Origin: a virus
Strand: one strand, 5' to 3'
IMG/VR virus record: IMGVR_UViG_3300006928_000153
Location: 1-20,004 of that record
DNA length: 20,004 bases
A model generated the notes under the pieces. The model was given only the letters and a program-made list of their open reading frames with translations, did no database searches and was not told the origin of the DNA. Positions 1 to 7,088 of this stretch are shown piece after piece (position 1 is the stretch's first letter; each line of letters begins with the position of its first letter). Made by a program: the position numbers and the translations under genes.

Positions 1-6
1 AATAAT

Positions 7-414
7 ATGGCAGCAAAAGGAAATTGGACAATAGTATTTGAAGATAAAGCAATCATTAAAAATTATGCAGAAGGTGCTAATGAAGGTGTTGGATACAGAA
101 TTGATGATGATGCTTTTTGGAATGAATCAAAATTTTCTAATATTTGGGCTATTCAATACGGCACTTCTAATACTTCTGACGAAGTAGAGCACAGAGATGA
201 AACTCCTCATTGTAGTTATGCAGATGCAGATTTAGGTGACATTAGTCAATTTAGTAATAGATGGGACTCAGCTCACTTATCTAAATTACAGTCAGATTGG
301 GATGAAGATACTTTATCAATTGAAGATCCAGAAGGATCAGAAACTTTTAGAGACGAAACAGAATCGGAGAAAATTGCTAGACTAGGCGCAAGACCTACAT
401 CATATTCTTCGTAG
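7..414 (+). CDS. Acidic hypothetical protein upstream of fibre genes
   Basis: A 135-residue protein that I do not recognise. It is rich in Asp, Glu, Ser and aromatic residues, strongly acidic in its second half, and has no signal peptide or membrane segment. It ends 8 bases before the first collar-domain fibre gene and so probably belongs to the same late tail operon. The ATG is only six bases into the window and those six bases contain no stop, so the true start could lie further upstream and the entry may be 5'-truncated. A tail or fibre accessory role is inferred from position only. Confidence 0.75.
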   Translation: MAAKGNWTIVFEDKAIIKNYAEGANEGVGYRIDDDAFWNESKFSNIWAIQYGTSNTSDEVEHRDETPHCSYADADLGDISQFSNRWDSAHLSKLQSDWDEDTLSIEDPEGSETFRDETESEKIARLGARPTSYSS

Positions 415-422
415 GAGAAAAC

Positions 423-998
423 ATGGCAAATTACGAAGCGACTAAATATGATTACTCAGGTGCAAGCCTTACTGGTATTGAAGGTATCCCTACAGCAACT
501 ATTATACCATGGTCTTCTTCTTCAGTACCATCAGGATATTTAGAATGTAATGGTCAAGCAGTTTCAAGATCAACGTATGCTGCTTTATTTGCAATCATAG
601 GTACAACTTACGGAGCAGGTGATGGTTCATCTACTTTTCTTGTTCCAGATCTTCAAGATAATATAGCATTAGGTAAATCTAACAACAAAGCTTTAGCGTC
701 AACAGGTGGTGCTAATACTGTAGCTAAAACTGGAAATATAGGTGGTTCAACAGCCAATGCAACTTTATCAACTCCACAACTTGCTTCTCATAATCACAAT
801 CAAGGAGTAGCTGCAGGTCCAGGTAGATTTAGAAAAATAAGTATACCCCAATATCAAGCAGCAGCTAAAAATGGATCAGCTACACCAAATACAGGTTCAG
901 GTGGTGGACATTCTCACAATATGAGCGCCAATTTTTCTGGGGATGCAACTTCAGTTATTCAACCTTATTTAACAATTATATACGTAATAAAAACTTAG
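423..998 (+). CDS. Phage tail-collar domain fibre-tip protein, copy A
   Basis: A 191-residue protein of the phage tail-collar/microcystin-dependent family. Residues about 25-80 carry the collar signature: a PWSSSSVPSGYLECNG segment followed by TYGAGDGSSTF and VPDL. The C-terminal half has two HxH motifs (residues 123-125 and 163-165) flanking a loop (about 126-158) unlike that of its two neighbours, then a conserved GDA..IQPYLTIIY end. In T4-type receptor-binding fibres, HxH motifs bind metal ions along the fibre tip; the same use here is inferred. An AGGAG ribosome site lies about 6 bases before the ATG. It is the first of three tandem paralogues and probably forms a trimeric receptor-contacting tip. 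Confidence 0.9.
   Translation: MANYEATKYDYSGASLTGIEGIPTATIIPWSSSSVPSGYLECNGQAVSRSTYAALFAIIGTTYGAGDGSSTFLVPDLQDNIALGKSNNKALASTGGANTVAKTGNIGGSTANATLSTPQLASHNHNQGVAAGPGRFRKISIPQYQAAAKNGSATPNTGSGGGHSHNMSANFSGDATSVIQPYLTIIYVIKT
764..792 (+). repeat. 29-bp identical anchor before hypervariable loop (copy A)
   Basis: These 29 bases, encoding the LSTPQLASH stretch, are identical in all three fibre genes (also 1348-1376 and 1944-1972) including third codon positions, although surrounding conserved codons differ. The block ends at the edge of the variable loop, so it could serve as a homologous-recombination anchor for loop exchange. Confidence 0.7.
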
Positions 999-1041
999 GA
1001 TAAATTATGTCAAACTACGAAGCAACAAAATATGATTTCGA
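990..1041 (+). repeat. 52-bp direct repeat at fibre gene junction (first copy)
   Basis: The end of fibre gene A, the spacer with its ribosome site, and the start of gene B match bases 1586-1637 (end of B, start of C) with a single C/T difference. It marks tandem duplication of the gene unit together with its translation signal. Confidence 0.8.
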
Positions 1042-1594
1042 CGCAGCAAACCTTACAGGTATTGAAGGAATTCCTACAGCAACTATTGTGCCTTGGTCTG
1101 ATTCTTCAGTCCCATCAGGTTTTTTAGAATGTAATGGTGCAGCAGTTTCAAGATCAACTTACTCTGCATTGTTTGCAATTGTAGGTACAACTTATGGCGC
1201 TGGGGATGGTTCAAGTACTTTTAATGTACCTGACTTACAAGATAACGTACCGGTTGGAAAATCAAATAACAAAGCAGTAGGTTCAACAGGTGGTGCTAAT
1301 ACTGTAGCAGCCACTGGAAACGTAGGTGGTTCAACAGCTAATGCAAGTTTATCAACTCCACAACTTGCTTCTCATAGTCACCCAAGAGCTGCAACTTATG
1401 TTAGACCTCCAAATAAAAACAACAACCCTGGACAAGATAACCCAGAGTATACAGCATTCGGTAACACAAATACTAGTTTAGGTAACGCTGGTTCAGGAGG
1501 TGCACATAGTCATAATATGAGTGCAAACTTTAGTGGTGATGCTGTTTCAGTTTTACAACCTTATTTAACTATAATATATATTATTAAAACTTAG
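1007..1594 (+). CDS. Phage tail-collar domain fibre-tip protein, copy B
   Basis: A 195-residue paralogue of the preceding gene. It has the collar signature at about 25-80 (PWSDSSVPSGFLECNG, TYGAGDGSSTF), the same spacing to the first HxH motif (123-125), and a second HxH at 167-169. The loop between them (about 126-161) is the longest of the three, is rich in Asn and Pro, and does not align with the other copies. The ATG follows TAGGATAAATT, where the stop of copy A overlaps the AGGA ribosome site. The 3'-end codons of this copy differ from A and C at many silent positions, whereas the block just before the loop is identical in all three. Confidence 0.9.
   Translation: MSNYEATKYDFDAANLTGIEGIPTATIVPWSDSSVPSGFLECNGAAVSRSTYSALFAIVGTTYGAGDGSSTFNVPDLQDNVPVGKSNNKAVGSTGGANTVAATGNVGGSTANASLSTPQLASHSHPRAATYVRPPNKNNNPGQDNPEYTAFGNTNTSLGNAGSGGAHSHNMSANFSGDAVSVLQPYLTIIYIIKT
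1348..1376 (+). repeat. 29-bp identical anchor before hypervariable loop (copy B)
   Basis: Second copy of the block at 764-792, identical base for base and again ending at the start of the variable loop. Confidence 0.7.
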
Positions 1595-1637
1595 GATAAA
1601 TTATGTCAAATTACGAAGCAACAAAATATGATTTCGA
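1586..1637 (+). repeat. 52-bp direct repeat at fibre gene junction (second copy)
   Basis: Matches 990-1041 with one mismatch. It spans the stop of copy B, the AGGA ribosome site and the first codons of copy C. Confidence 0.8.
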
Positions 1638-2184
1638 TGGGGCAAACCTTACTGACATTGAAGGTATCCCTACAGCAACTATTATTCCTTGGTCTGATTC
1701 TTCAGTGCCGTCTGGATATTTAGAATGTAATGGCCAAACAGTTTCAAGGAGTACTTATTCAGCATTATTTGCAATTGTAGGGACAACTTATGGTGCAGGT
1801 GATGGTTCCTCTACTTTTGCTGTTCCTAATTTGTCTGACAATGTAGCAATTGGAAAATCTAATAATAAAGCTTTAGCATCAACAGGTGGTGCTAATACTG
1901 TAACAACAACTGGAAACGTTGCGGGGAGTACAGCCAATGCAACTTTATCAACTCCACAACTTGCTTCTCATAGTCACCCCAAAGGATACGCTAATTTTAA
2001 TCCTGCTTATAGATCTAATAGACCAATGAGTCACCCATATCAAGGACCTACAGCCAGTCCATCTGGTTCAGGTAATACAGGTTCAGGTGGTGGTCACTCC
2101 CACAATATGAGTGCCAATTTTTCTGGGGATGCTACTTCGGTTGTGCAGCCTTATCTAACTGTAATGTATCTTATAAAAACTTAA
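1603..2184 (+). CDS. Phage tail-collar domain fibre-tip protein, copy C
   Basis: The third tandem paralogue, 193 residues. The N-terminal 120 residues align without gaps to copies A and B, with collar signature at about 25-80. HxH motifs lie at 123-125 and 165-167. The loop between them (about 126-158) is unique, with Tyr, Pro and Ser and an extra SHP. The last 30 residues (NMSANFSGDA and QPYLTVMYLIKT) are shared with the others. The gene ends one base before the stop codon of the opposite-strand oxygenase, with a terminator hairpin on the junction, so it is probably the last gene of the upstream late operon. Confidence 0.9.
   Translation: MSNYEATKYDFDGANLTDIEGIPTATIIPWSDSSVPSGYLECNGQTVSRSTYSALFAIVGTTYGAGDGSSTFAVPNLSDNVAIGKSNNKALASTGGANTVTTTGNVAGSTANATLSTPQLASHSHPKGYANFNPAYRSNRPMSHPYQGPTASPSGSGNTGSGGGHSHNMSANFSGDATSVVQPYLTVMYLIKT
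1944..1972 (+). repeat. 29-bp identical anchor before hypervariable loop (copy C)
   Basis: Third copy of the block at 764-792, identical in every base. Confidence 0.7.
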
Positions 2185-2784
2185 TTATTTTAACATCATC
2201 CAAGATGTTAAAATATATTTTTCACCAGAAAGTGGTGGGTTACCTCTGTGTAAATAAGGAAATGCTGCAGGCCAAATAACTATTCTACCTTTTTTAGGTT
2301 GTACTCTTTTTGAAAAATGTAAGAATTCTGTTTCTCCACCTTCTTCAACATCATTTAAATATATTGAATAAACAAAAGCTCTAGGTTCATTTTCATGTCC
2401 TTTTCCATGTTCTATATGCCAAACATGATAACCTTCTGTAGGTAAAGTTTTTTGTATTTTTAAATCTGTAAAATAAAAAGACTCTTCATAAGCTTGGTCT
2501 GCACCTGTATTTTTTACATAATGATTCCAAGCTATATCAAAATTTAACATCATTGGTTTTAATGATTCCCACCAAACATCTATATTATTAGGTGCTGCAA
2601 AATATTGTTGATCTTGTTTATGTGTTATAGATGATTTTTCAAAAGCTATTCTATTTAATGTATTATTAAATTTATTTTGATCTTCAAATAATTTAATAGC
2701 TTTATCGCATTCTTCTGGTCTAATATAATTATCATAGACACCTATGAAGTTAGTTATATTAACGGTTTTTTCAATCGCATCCAT
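2185..2784 (-). CDS. 2OG-Fe(II) oxygenase, prolyl-hydroxylase-like
   Basis: A 199-residue protein with the C-terminal double-stranded beta-helix pattern of prolyl-4-hydroxylase-like dioxygenases. These use Fe(II), O2 and 2-oxoglutarate to hydroxylate a substrate. Visible residues are H123 and E125 (an HxE variant of the usual HxD), a GGETEF turn at 149-154, distal H179, and K189 ten residues later as the likely 2OG-carboxylate contact. An AGAGGA ribosome site sits about 6 bases before the ATG. It is the last gene of a minus-strand run of four oxygenases and overlaps the upstream one by 31 bases, implying translational coupling. Its final codons form half of a terminator hairpin. The substrate is unknown. 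Confidence 0.88.
   Translation of the reverse strand: MDAIEKTVNITNFIGVYDNYIRPEECDKAIKLFEDQNKFNNTLNRIAFEKSSITHKQDQQYFAAPNNIDVWWESLKPMMLNFDIAWNHYVKNTGADQAYEESFYFTDLKIQKTLPTEGYHVWHIEHGKGHENEPRAFVYSIYLNDVEEGGETEFLHFSKRVQPKKGRIVIWPAAFPYLHRGNPPLSGEKYILTSWMMLK
2186..2215. terminator. Bidirectional intrinsic terminator between convergent operons
   Basis: A perfect 12-bp inverted repeat (2186-2197 with 2204-2215) encloses a 6-base loop. On the plus strand the stem is followed by ATATTTTTC, and on the minus strand by a T-rich run including GTTTTT. It sits where the fibre operon and the oxygenase operon meet tail to tail, so it can stop transcription from both sides. The stem overlaps the last codons and stop of the minus-strand oxygenase. 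Confidence 0.8.
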
Positions 2785-3332
2785 TTTAAATCCTCTTCGT
2801 GTGCTTTATTTCCTGTATTTTTAAAATACTTATCATATTGATGTCTTGTGAAATGTCCAGCTTTATCTACATAGTGAAAAAAAACTTGTGCCATACCTTC
2901 ACCTTTATATATGCCTGGTCTTTCATGTTTTTGAAAAACTCCATTATATATAATACCATCACCTTCATCCAATTCAAATTTTTTACCTTCAATTACAATA
3001 GGCCAGTTATCATTTTTTTTAATACATGCAGTAATAGATACTTCACAAGAAGGTCTATCTCTATGTTTACGTAGCGATCCTCCGTATACATAATATCTCC
3101 AATATGTATATGTTGGAAACAAACTTAATTTAGATTCTTTTTCTACCAAAGATAATTTAGTTTCTAACAAAGTATCCATTAAAGAATCATTGTACCACGC
3201 CGGAGAAAAAGATTGAGGATCAATAAAATAATCTTTAGTGGAATGTAGTTTATTAAAACAATATTTCTGAAGAATATTTAATTCTTCTTTACTAAAAAAA
3301 TTTTTAATTAATTTATTTTTTATTGTAGCCAT
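2754..3332 (-). CDS. 2OG-Fe(II) oxygenase-like protein (HRD...H type)
   Basis: A 192-residue protein resembling the Fe(II)/2OG dioxygenase fold. H90 and D92 form an HxD pair (LRKHRDRPSCEVS), followed by a beta-rich stretch ending in LDEGDGIIYNG and a distal H136 (KHERPG). A basic 2OG contact at the usual distance is not clear; R138 or K143 are the nearest candidates. The last 40 residues (GHFTRHQYDKYF onward) are an extra charged tail outside the core. It overlaps its neighbours by 13 bases upstream and 31 bases downstream, so all are probably co-translated. The ribosome site is weak. The family call is less certain than for the adjacent HTD-type protein. Confidence 0.78.
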   Translation of the reverse strand: MATIKNKLIKNFFSKEELNILQKYCFNKLHSTKDYFIDPQSFSPAWYNDSLMDTLLETKLSLVEKESKLSLFPTYTYWRYYVYGGSLRKHRDRPSCEVSITACIKKNDNWPIVIEGKKFELDEGDGIIYNGVFQKHERPGIYKGEGMAQVFFHYVDKAGHFTRHQYDKYFKNTGNKAHEEDLKWMRLKKPLI

Positions 3333-3865
3333 GCAACTATACTATACCTTGTTCCTTTTGTAATGGGTTGAATACCATGTGGATACATGAAATTACTTGG
3401 AAAAAATACTATTGATCCAGTGTTTAGTTTTAATCTTTTTATTTCTTTTTGTTTTTGATCTGCAAAAACTAAATCTCCACCTTCATACTTATTATTTAAA
3501 TTCATAATAATACTTAAATGTCTTGGTGCAGATGTGCCTTGATCGGTATGTGAATCATATTTTCCACCAACCCCATATTTTAATAAATCTATTTGATTAA
3601 TTTCAGAACTTTCCATCGCTGGAAATTTAATTTTATAAAAACTATATAATCTTTCTATTTCTTTCTTTATATAATTCCAATAAAAAATGTTTGTAGGAGT
3701 TTCATTATTTACATGAAAGCCTTTTACATTTCTTACATTTTTATGTAAGCCTCCAGTGGTAGTTAAATATTCTTTTGCTCTATGATCTATAAATGGTATC
3801 ATTTTTTTTATAAAATCTTTATCAATTATATTATCTAATTTAACAACTGCTTCTAAATGATCCAT
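3320..3865 (-). CDS. 2OG-Fe(II) oxygenase, P4H/PKHD-like
   Basis: A 181-residue protein with the most canonical motif set of the group. It has a Y-D-S-H-T-D segment with H106 and D108 as metal ligands, a GGDLVF turn at 129-134, a GSIVFFPSNFMYPHG strand with distal H163, and R173 ten residues later for 2OG binding. The length equals a single catalytic domain with no targeting signal, so it is probably a soluble cytoplasmic enzyme. Family members hydroxylate prolyl or other side chains; the phage substrate is unknown. It overlaps the next gene by 13 bases and follows the first gene of the run by a 7-base gap. Confidence 0.9.
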   Translation of the reverse strand: MDHLEAVVKLDNIIDKDFIKKMIPFIDHRAKEYLTTTGGLHKNVRNVKGFHVNNETPTNIFYWNYIKKEIERLYSFYKIKFPAMESSEINQIDLLKYGVGGKYDSHTDQGTSAPRHLSIIMNLNNKYEGGDLVFADQKQKEIKRLKLNTGSIVFFPSNFMYPHGIQPITKGTRYSIVAWLQ

Positions 3866-3872
3866 AATTTTA

Positions 3873-4376
3873 TTAACAAACTTTCCCAGCGTTGAAAGAT
3901 ATTATTAATCTTTCCTCGTCTTTTTTCAATGTTTTAACTTCATGAGGAATCATTGAAGGAAATAATAATAATGTATTAGCTTTAAATTTATGATCATATG
4001 GATTAAACTTTTTACTGTAGAAAACAGTTGGGCTAGGATTGTTTCCTTTTATATAAATAATTCCAGAATATATAGAAGATTCATGAAAGTGAATAGAGTG
4101 ACCATGATCTGTATTATATAACTGAGCCCAATTGTTATCTAGAAACAATTTATGTTTATCTAAAATATTAGTGATTTGTTTTTTTAAATTTTTTAATATA
4201 GGAAAATTCAAGATGTTAAATGTGGTAAAAGTAGTTTTACACTCTGAGATTTCTTTGGACCCATATGCATCTAAATTTTTTACCATCATTAAAATTTGAT
4301 TTACTTCTTCATTGGTAATTTTTAATATATATTCATAGAATAGATTTTCATGAGCAAATGGATCAAACTTTACCAT
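3873..4376 (-). CDS. Putative 2OG-Fe(II) oxygenase (2OG-FeII_Oxy_5-like)
   Basis: A 167-residue protein matching the pattern of the putative 2OG-Fe(II) oxygenase group represented by PF13759. The pattern is an H-x-H pair followed by Ser and SGIIYIKG (H96, H98, SG at 104-105), then LLLFPSMIPHEV with H145, and R156 in a closing RLIISFN. This signature differs from the three HxD/E-type proteins downstream, so the run is not a simple tandem duplication. It is the promoter-proximal gene of the minus-strand unit and starts 49 bases from the divergent plus-strand gene. The ATG is preceded in frame by a TGA, so no longer start exists; the ribosome site is weak. Confidence 0.83.
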   Translation of the reverse strand: MVKFDPFAHENLFYEYILKITNEEVNQILMMVKNLDAYGSKEISECKTTFTTFNILNFPILKNLKKQITNILDKHKLFLDNNWAQLYNTDHGHSIHFHESSIYSGIIYIKGNNPSPTVFYSKKFNPYDHKFKANTLLLFPSMIPHEVKTLKKDEERLIISFNAGKVC

Positions 4377-4382
4377 ATTATA

Positions 4383-4411
4383 TTGATACTTTCATTTTCC
4401 TTATTTATAAG
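4383..4411 (+). promoter_or_regulatory. Candidate sigma70-type promoter for the gp10-like gene
   Basis: TTGATA (4383-4388), a 17-base spacer and TATAAG (4406-4411) each differ from consensus by one base. They lie in the only gap between the divergent oxygenase and structural operons. The predicted start near 4418 would leave a leader of about 8 bases, and no ribosome site is visible before the ATG at 4426. Chance matches are frequent in A+T-rich DNA. Confidence 0.45.
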
Positions 4412-4425
4412 ATATAAAGCACTAT

Positions 4426-6393
4426 ATGCTACAAAAATTAAATTTCAAGCCTGGTTTTAATAAGATGACAACAGAATCCGGAGCCGAGTCTCAATGGGTT
4501 GATGGTGATTTTGTCAGATTTAGATATGGACTACCTGAAAAAATAGGTGGTTGGAATCAATTAACAGCAGGTAGTCTAACTTTACCTGGAGTAGCACGTG
4601 CTCAACACAGTTTTACAAGTATCGCTGGAGAAAAATATGCAGTGATAGGGACATCACAAGGTTTATTTCTATATTATGGAAATGACTTTTACGATATATC
4701 TCCGTTAGATACTGCTATTACTGGATTTACTTTTACATCTACAACTGGATCAGCAACCGTTACAATTAATAAAACATCTCATGGTTTAACTGCAGGTAGA
4801 TTTTTTACATTTACTTCTGTAACATTACCTGGAGGCGGTGCTACAGGATACACAACATCTGATTTTGAAGACACGCCTTATGAAGTTGTAACAGCAGATA
4901 CAAATAGTTTTACAATTACGATGGCATCAAATGAATCTGGAACTGGAATGACAGCTGCAGGTTCTGCAACTGTTAATCCTTACGTTCAAGTTGGTCCTAC
5001 ATTTCAAACAGCAGGATATGGTTGGGGCACAGATACTTGGAGCACATCAACTTGGGGCACAGAGAGAACAACTAGTGACGTAATTCTGGAACCAGGAAAA
5101 TGGAGTCTTGATAATTTTGGACAAGTATTAGTCGCAACTATTGCAGGAGGAAAAACATTTACTTGGAATGCAGGTGCAGCAAGCGCAAGAACAATTAGAG
5201 CGTCAACAACAACTACAAATTTTGAAACAACAAACAATCCAACGTCATCTAGATTAACACAAGTGTCAGATAGAGATAGACACTTGTTTCATTTTGGAAC
5301 AGAAACAACAATTGGTAATTCATTAACTGTTGATCCGATGTTTATAAGATTTTCTAATCAAGAAGATTTAAATACGTATGCATCAAATATTACAAATACT
5401 GCAGGTAGTTTTAGATTGGATAAAGGAAATAAAATTGTAGGAGCTGTATCTGGTAAAGATTATACTTTAGTTTTAACTGATAGCTCTGCGTATGTAATTC
5501 AATTTGTTGGTCCACCATTTACTTTTTCTGTAAAACAAGTTGGTACAAATTGTGGATTGATTGGTCAAAAAGCTTTGAGTTACTCTAATGGTATTGTATT
5601 CTGGATGTCAGGTGAAGGTGGATTTTTTGCATACGATGGTACTGTTAAATCATTACCTTGTTTAGTTGAAGACTTTGTATTTAATACTGATGGTGATAAT
5701 TTAGGTATAAACTTTAATGCAAGCGAACTTGTGTATGCAGAGCATAATACACTTTATAATGAAGTAAATTGGTTTTATCCAAAATCAGGATCAGAGCAAA
5801 TAGATAGAGTGGTTACATATAATTATGGGGAACAGGTTTGGACTACAGGATCACTAGCTAGAACAAGTTATATAGATACAGGTGTATTTGATGCACCCTA
5901 TGCAACAGAATATAATAAAACTGCAACTCCAAATTTTCAAATTCAAGGTATAACAAATAGATTTGGAGCATCAACTTATTATGCTCATGAAGTAGGAACT
6001 GATCAGGTAAACAGTTCAGGTACAACAGCGATTGCTGCTTTTATTAAATCTGGAGATTATGATATTACATCAAGTAAAAGCGCCCTGGGTCAGGCCACAG
6101 GAATGGTAAACTACAAAGGAGATGGAGAGTTCTTTATGTCTGTTAAAAGATTTATACCTGATTTTGCTATACAAACAGGTAATACAAAAATCACATTACT
6201 ATTAAATAACTATCCGAACAATACAGCATCTAGCTCACCGTTAGGTCCCTTTACAATTACATCATCTACTGATAAAGTAGATACCCGTGCAAGAGGAAGA
6301 CTCGTAGCACTAAAGATAGAAAACGATGGCACAGGTGAAACTTGGAGATATGGAACTCTAAGACTTGATGCACAACCAGACGGAAGAAGATAA
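4426..6393 (+). CDS. P22 gp10-like stabilisation/tail structural protein
   Basis: A 655-residue beta-rich protein opening with a motif set (GFNKMTTESGAESQWVDGDF, then VRFRYGLPEKIGGW) seen in phage structural proteins related to packaged-DNA stabilisation protein gp10 of P22. It has repeated blade-like segments (AVIGTSQGLFLYYG, LTDSSAYVIQFVG, GGFFAYDGTVKSLPC), consistent with a beta-propeller-like core that closes the head and joins it to the fibres. An inserted Ser/Thr-rich domain covers about residues 100-190. It is the first gene of the plus-strand virion operon and overlaps the next start by one base (TAATG). The gp10 assignment is from fold pattern and context; a generic tail or neck protein is the alternative. 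Confidence 0.72.
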   Translation: MLQKLNFKPGFNKMTTESGAESQWVDGDFVRFRYGLPEKIGGWNQLTAGSLTLPGVARAQHSFTSIAGEKYAVIGTSQGLFLYYGNDFYDISPLDTAITGFTFTSTTGSATVTINKTSHGLTAGRFFTFTSVTLPGGGATGYTTSDFEDTPYEVVTADTNSFTITMASNESGTGMTAAGSATVNPYVQVGPTFQTAGYGWGTDTWSTSTWGTERTTSDVILEPGKWSLDNFGQVLVATIAGGKTFTWNAGAASARTIRASTTTTNFETTNNPTSSRLTQVSDRDRHLFHFGTETTIGNSLTVDPMFIRFSNQEDLNTYASNITNTAGSFRLDKGNKIVGAVSGKDYTLVLTDSSAYVIQFVGPPFTFSVKQVGTNCGLIGQKALSYSNGIVFWMSGEGGFFAYDGTVKSLPCLVEDFVFNTDGDNLGINFNASELVYAEHNTLYNEVNWFYPKSGSEQIDRVVTYNYGEQVWTTGSLARTSYIDTGVFDAPYATEYNKTATPNFQIQGITNRFGASTYYAHEVGTDQVNSSGTTAIAAFIKSGDYDITSSKSALGQATGMVNYKGDGEFFMSVKRFIPDFAIQTGNTKITLLLNNYPNNTASSSPLGPFTITSSTDKVDTRARGRLVALKIENDGTGETWRYGTLRLDAQPDGRR

Positions 6394-7088
6394 TGGCAAA
6401 CATTTTTGATGTACCACTTTATAATTCAATTATATATCCACGAACTCCAGCTATAGGTATAGAAACTTTAAATCAAATTCCACCTATGGAAGATGATCTA
6501 CCATACGCACCTGAATATGGTGAAGGTTTTTTAATGAATACTACATTACCGTATGAGCAATTTCTTACACCAAAAATAGACATGGGAGCTATGGGAGTTA
6601 CTCCACAATTAGCTCAAAACATTCCTACAACCTTTAGTAGTCTACCTCCAAATCTAGGTGTTGCTACTCAGGCTAATGAAGAAACAGAAGAATATGAAGT
6701 TGATGAATTTGGTTATAGAAAAGAACCAAATAAATTAGGAGGCATTTTAGATTTATTTGCAGGCATAGCAATACCTGGTTATGGTATACTAAAAAATATG
6801 GCTCGAGGTGGTTTAGACGGATTAAGAAGATTAGGTCAATCTGATTTTGCTCAATCAGAAACTCATATGGAATTTTTAGATAGAATAAGAAACAAAAACA
6901 CTAGAACAAATGATTCTTCAGCAGCAGACCTACAAACTGAAATGGCAAACAGATCATCAGCTGTTCAAACTGATCAAGATAGAGGTAGAGGAGATAGACC
7001 TGGTGGAGCTAATCGTTCTACTTCTTCTAGAGGACACAGCTACAGTAGAGACAGTTCATCATTTGGAAAGAGTTTTCACGGTGGCTAA
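6393..7088 (+). CDS. Hypothetical virion protein with RG/RS-rich tail
   Basis: A 231-residue protein in three parts. Residues 1-100 are Pro-rich with PRTPAIGIETLNQIPP. A glycine-containing hydrophobic stretch lies near 120-140 (LFAGIAIPGYGILKNMARGG). The last 60 residues are disordered and rich in Arg, Ser and Gly (DRGRGDRPGG, SYSRDSSSFGKSFHGG). Arg/Gly-rich tails often bind nucleic acid, and the hydrophobic part could contact membrane, so a packaged or ejected protein is possible. It starts on the stop of the preceding gene (TAATG) after a GGAAG ribosome site, so expression is coupled. I do not recognise the family. Confidence 0.8.
   Translation: MANIFDVPLYNSIIYPRTPAIGIETLNQIPPMEDDLPYAPEYGEGFLMNTTLPYEQFLTPKIDMGAMGVTPQLAQNIPTTFSSLPPNLGVATQANEETEEYEVDEFGYRKEPNKLGGILDLFAGIAIPGYGILKNMARGGLDGLRRLGQSDFAQSETHMEFLDRIRNKNTRTNDSSAADLQTEMANRSSAVQTDQDRGRGDRPGGANRSTSSRGHSYSRDSSSFGKSFHGG

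Noticed and set aside
798-2076. Diversity-generating retroelement acting on the fibre loops
   Set aside because: No reverse transcriptase or template repeat is in the window, and the loops differ in length as well as sequence, which does not match adenine-only mutagenesis. A template elsewhere in the genome cannot be excluded.
2799-3074. Plus-strand 91-residue reading frame
   Set aside because: It lies wholly antisense to an oxygenase with clear motifs and has low-complexity Phe/Ile/Thr composition typical of a shadow frame.
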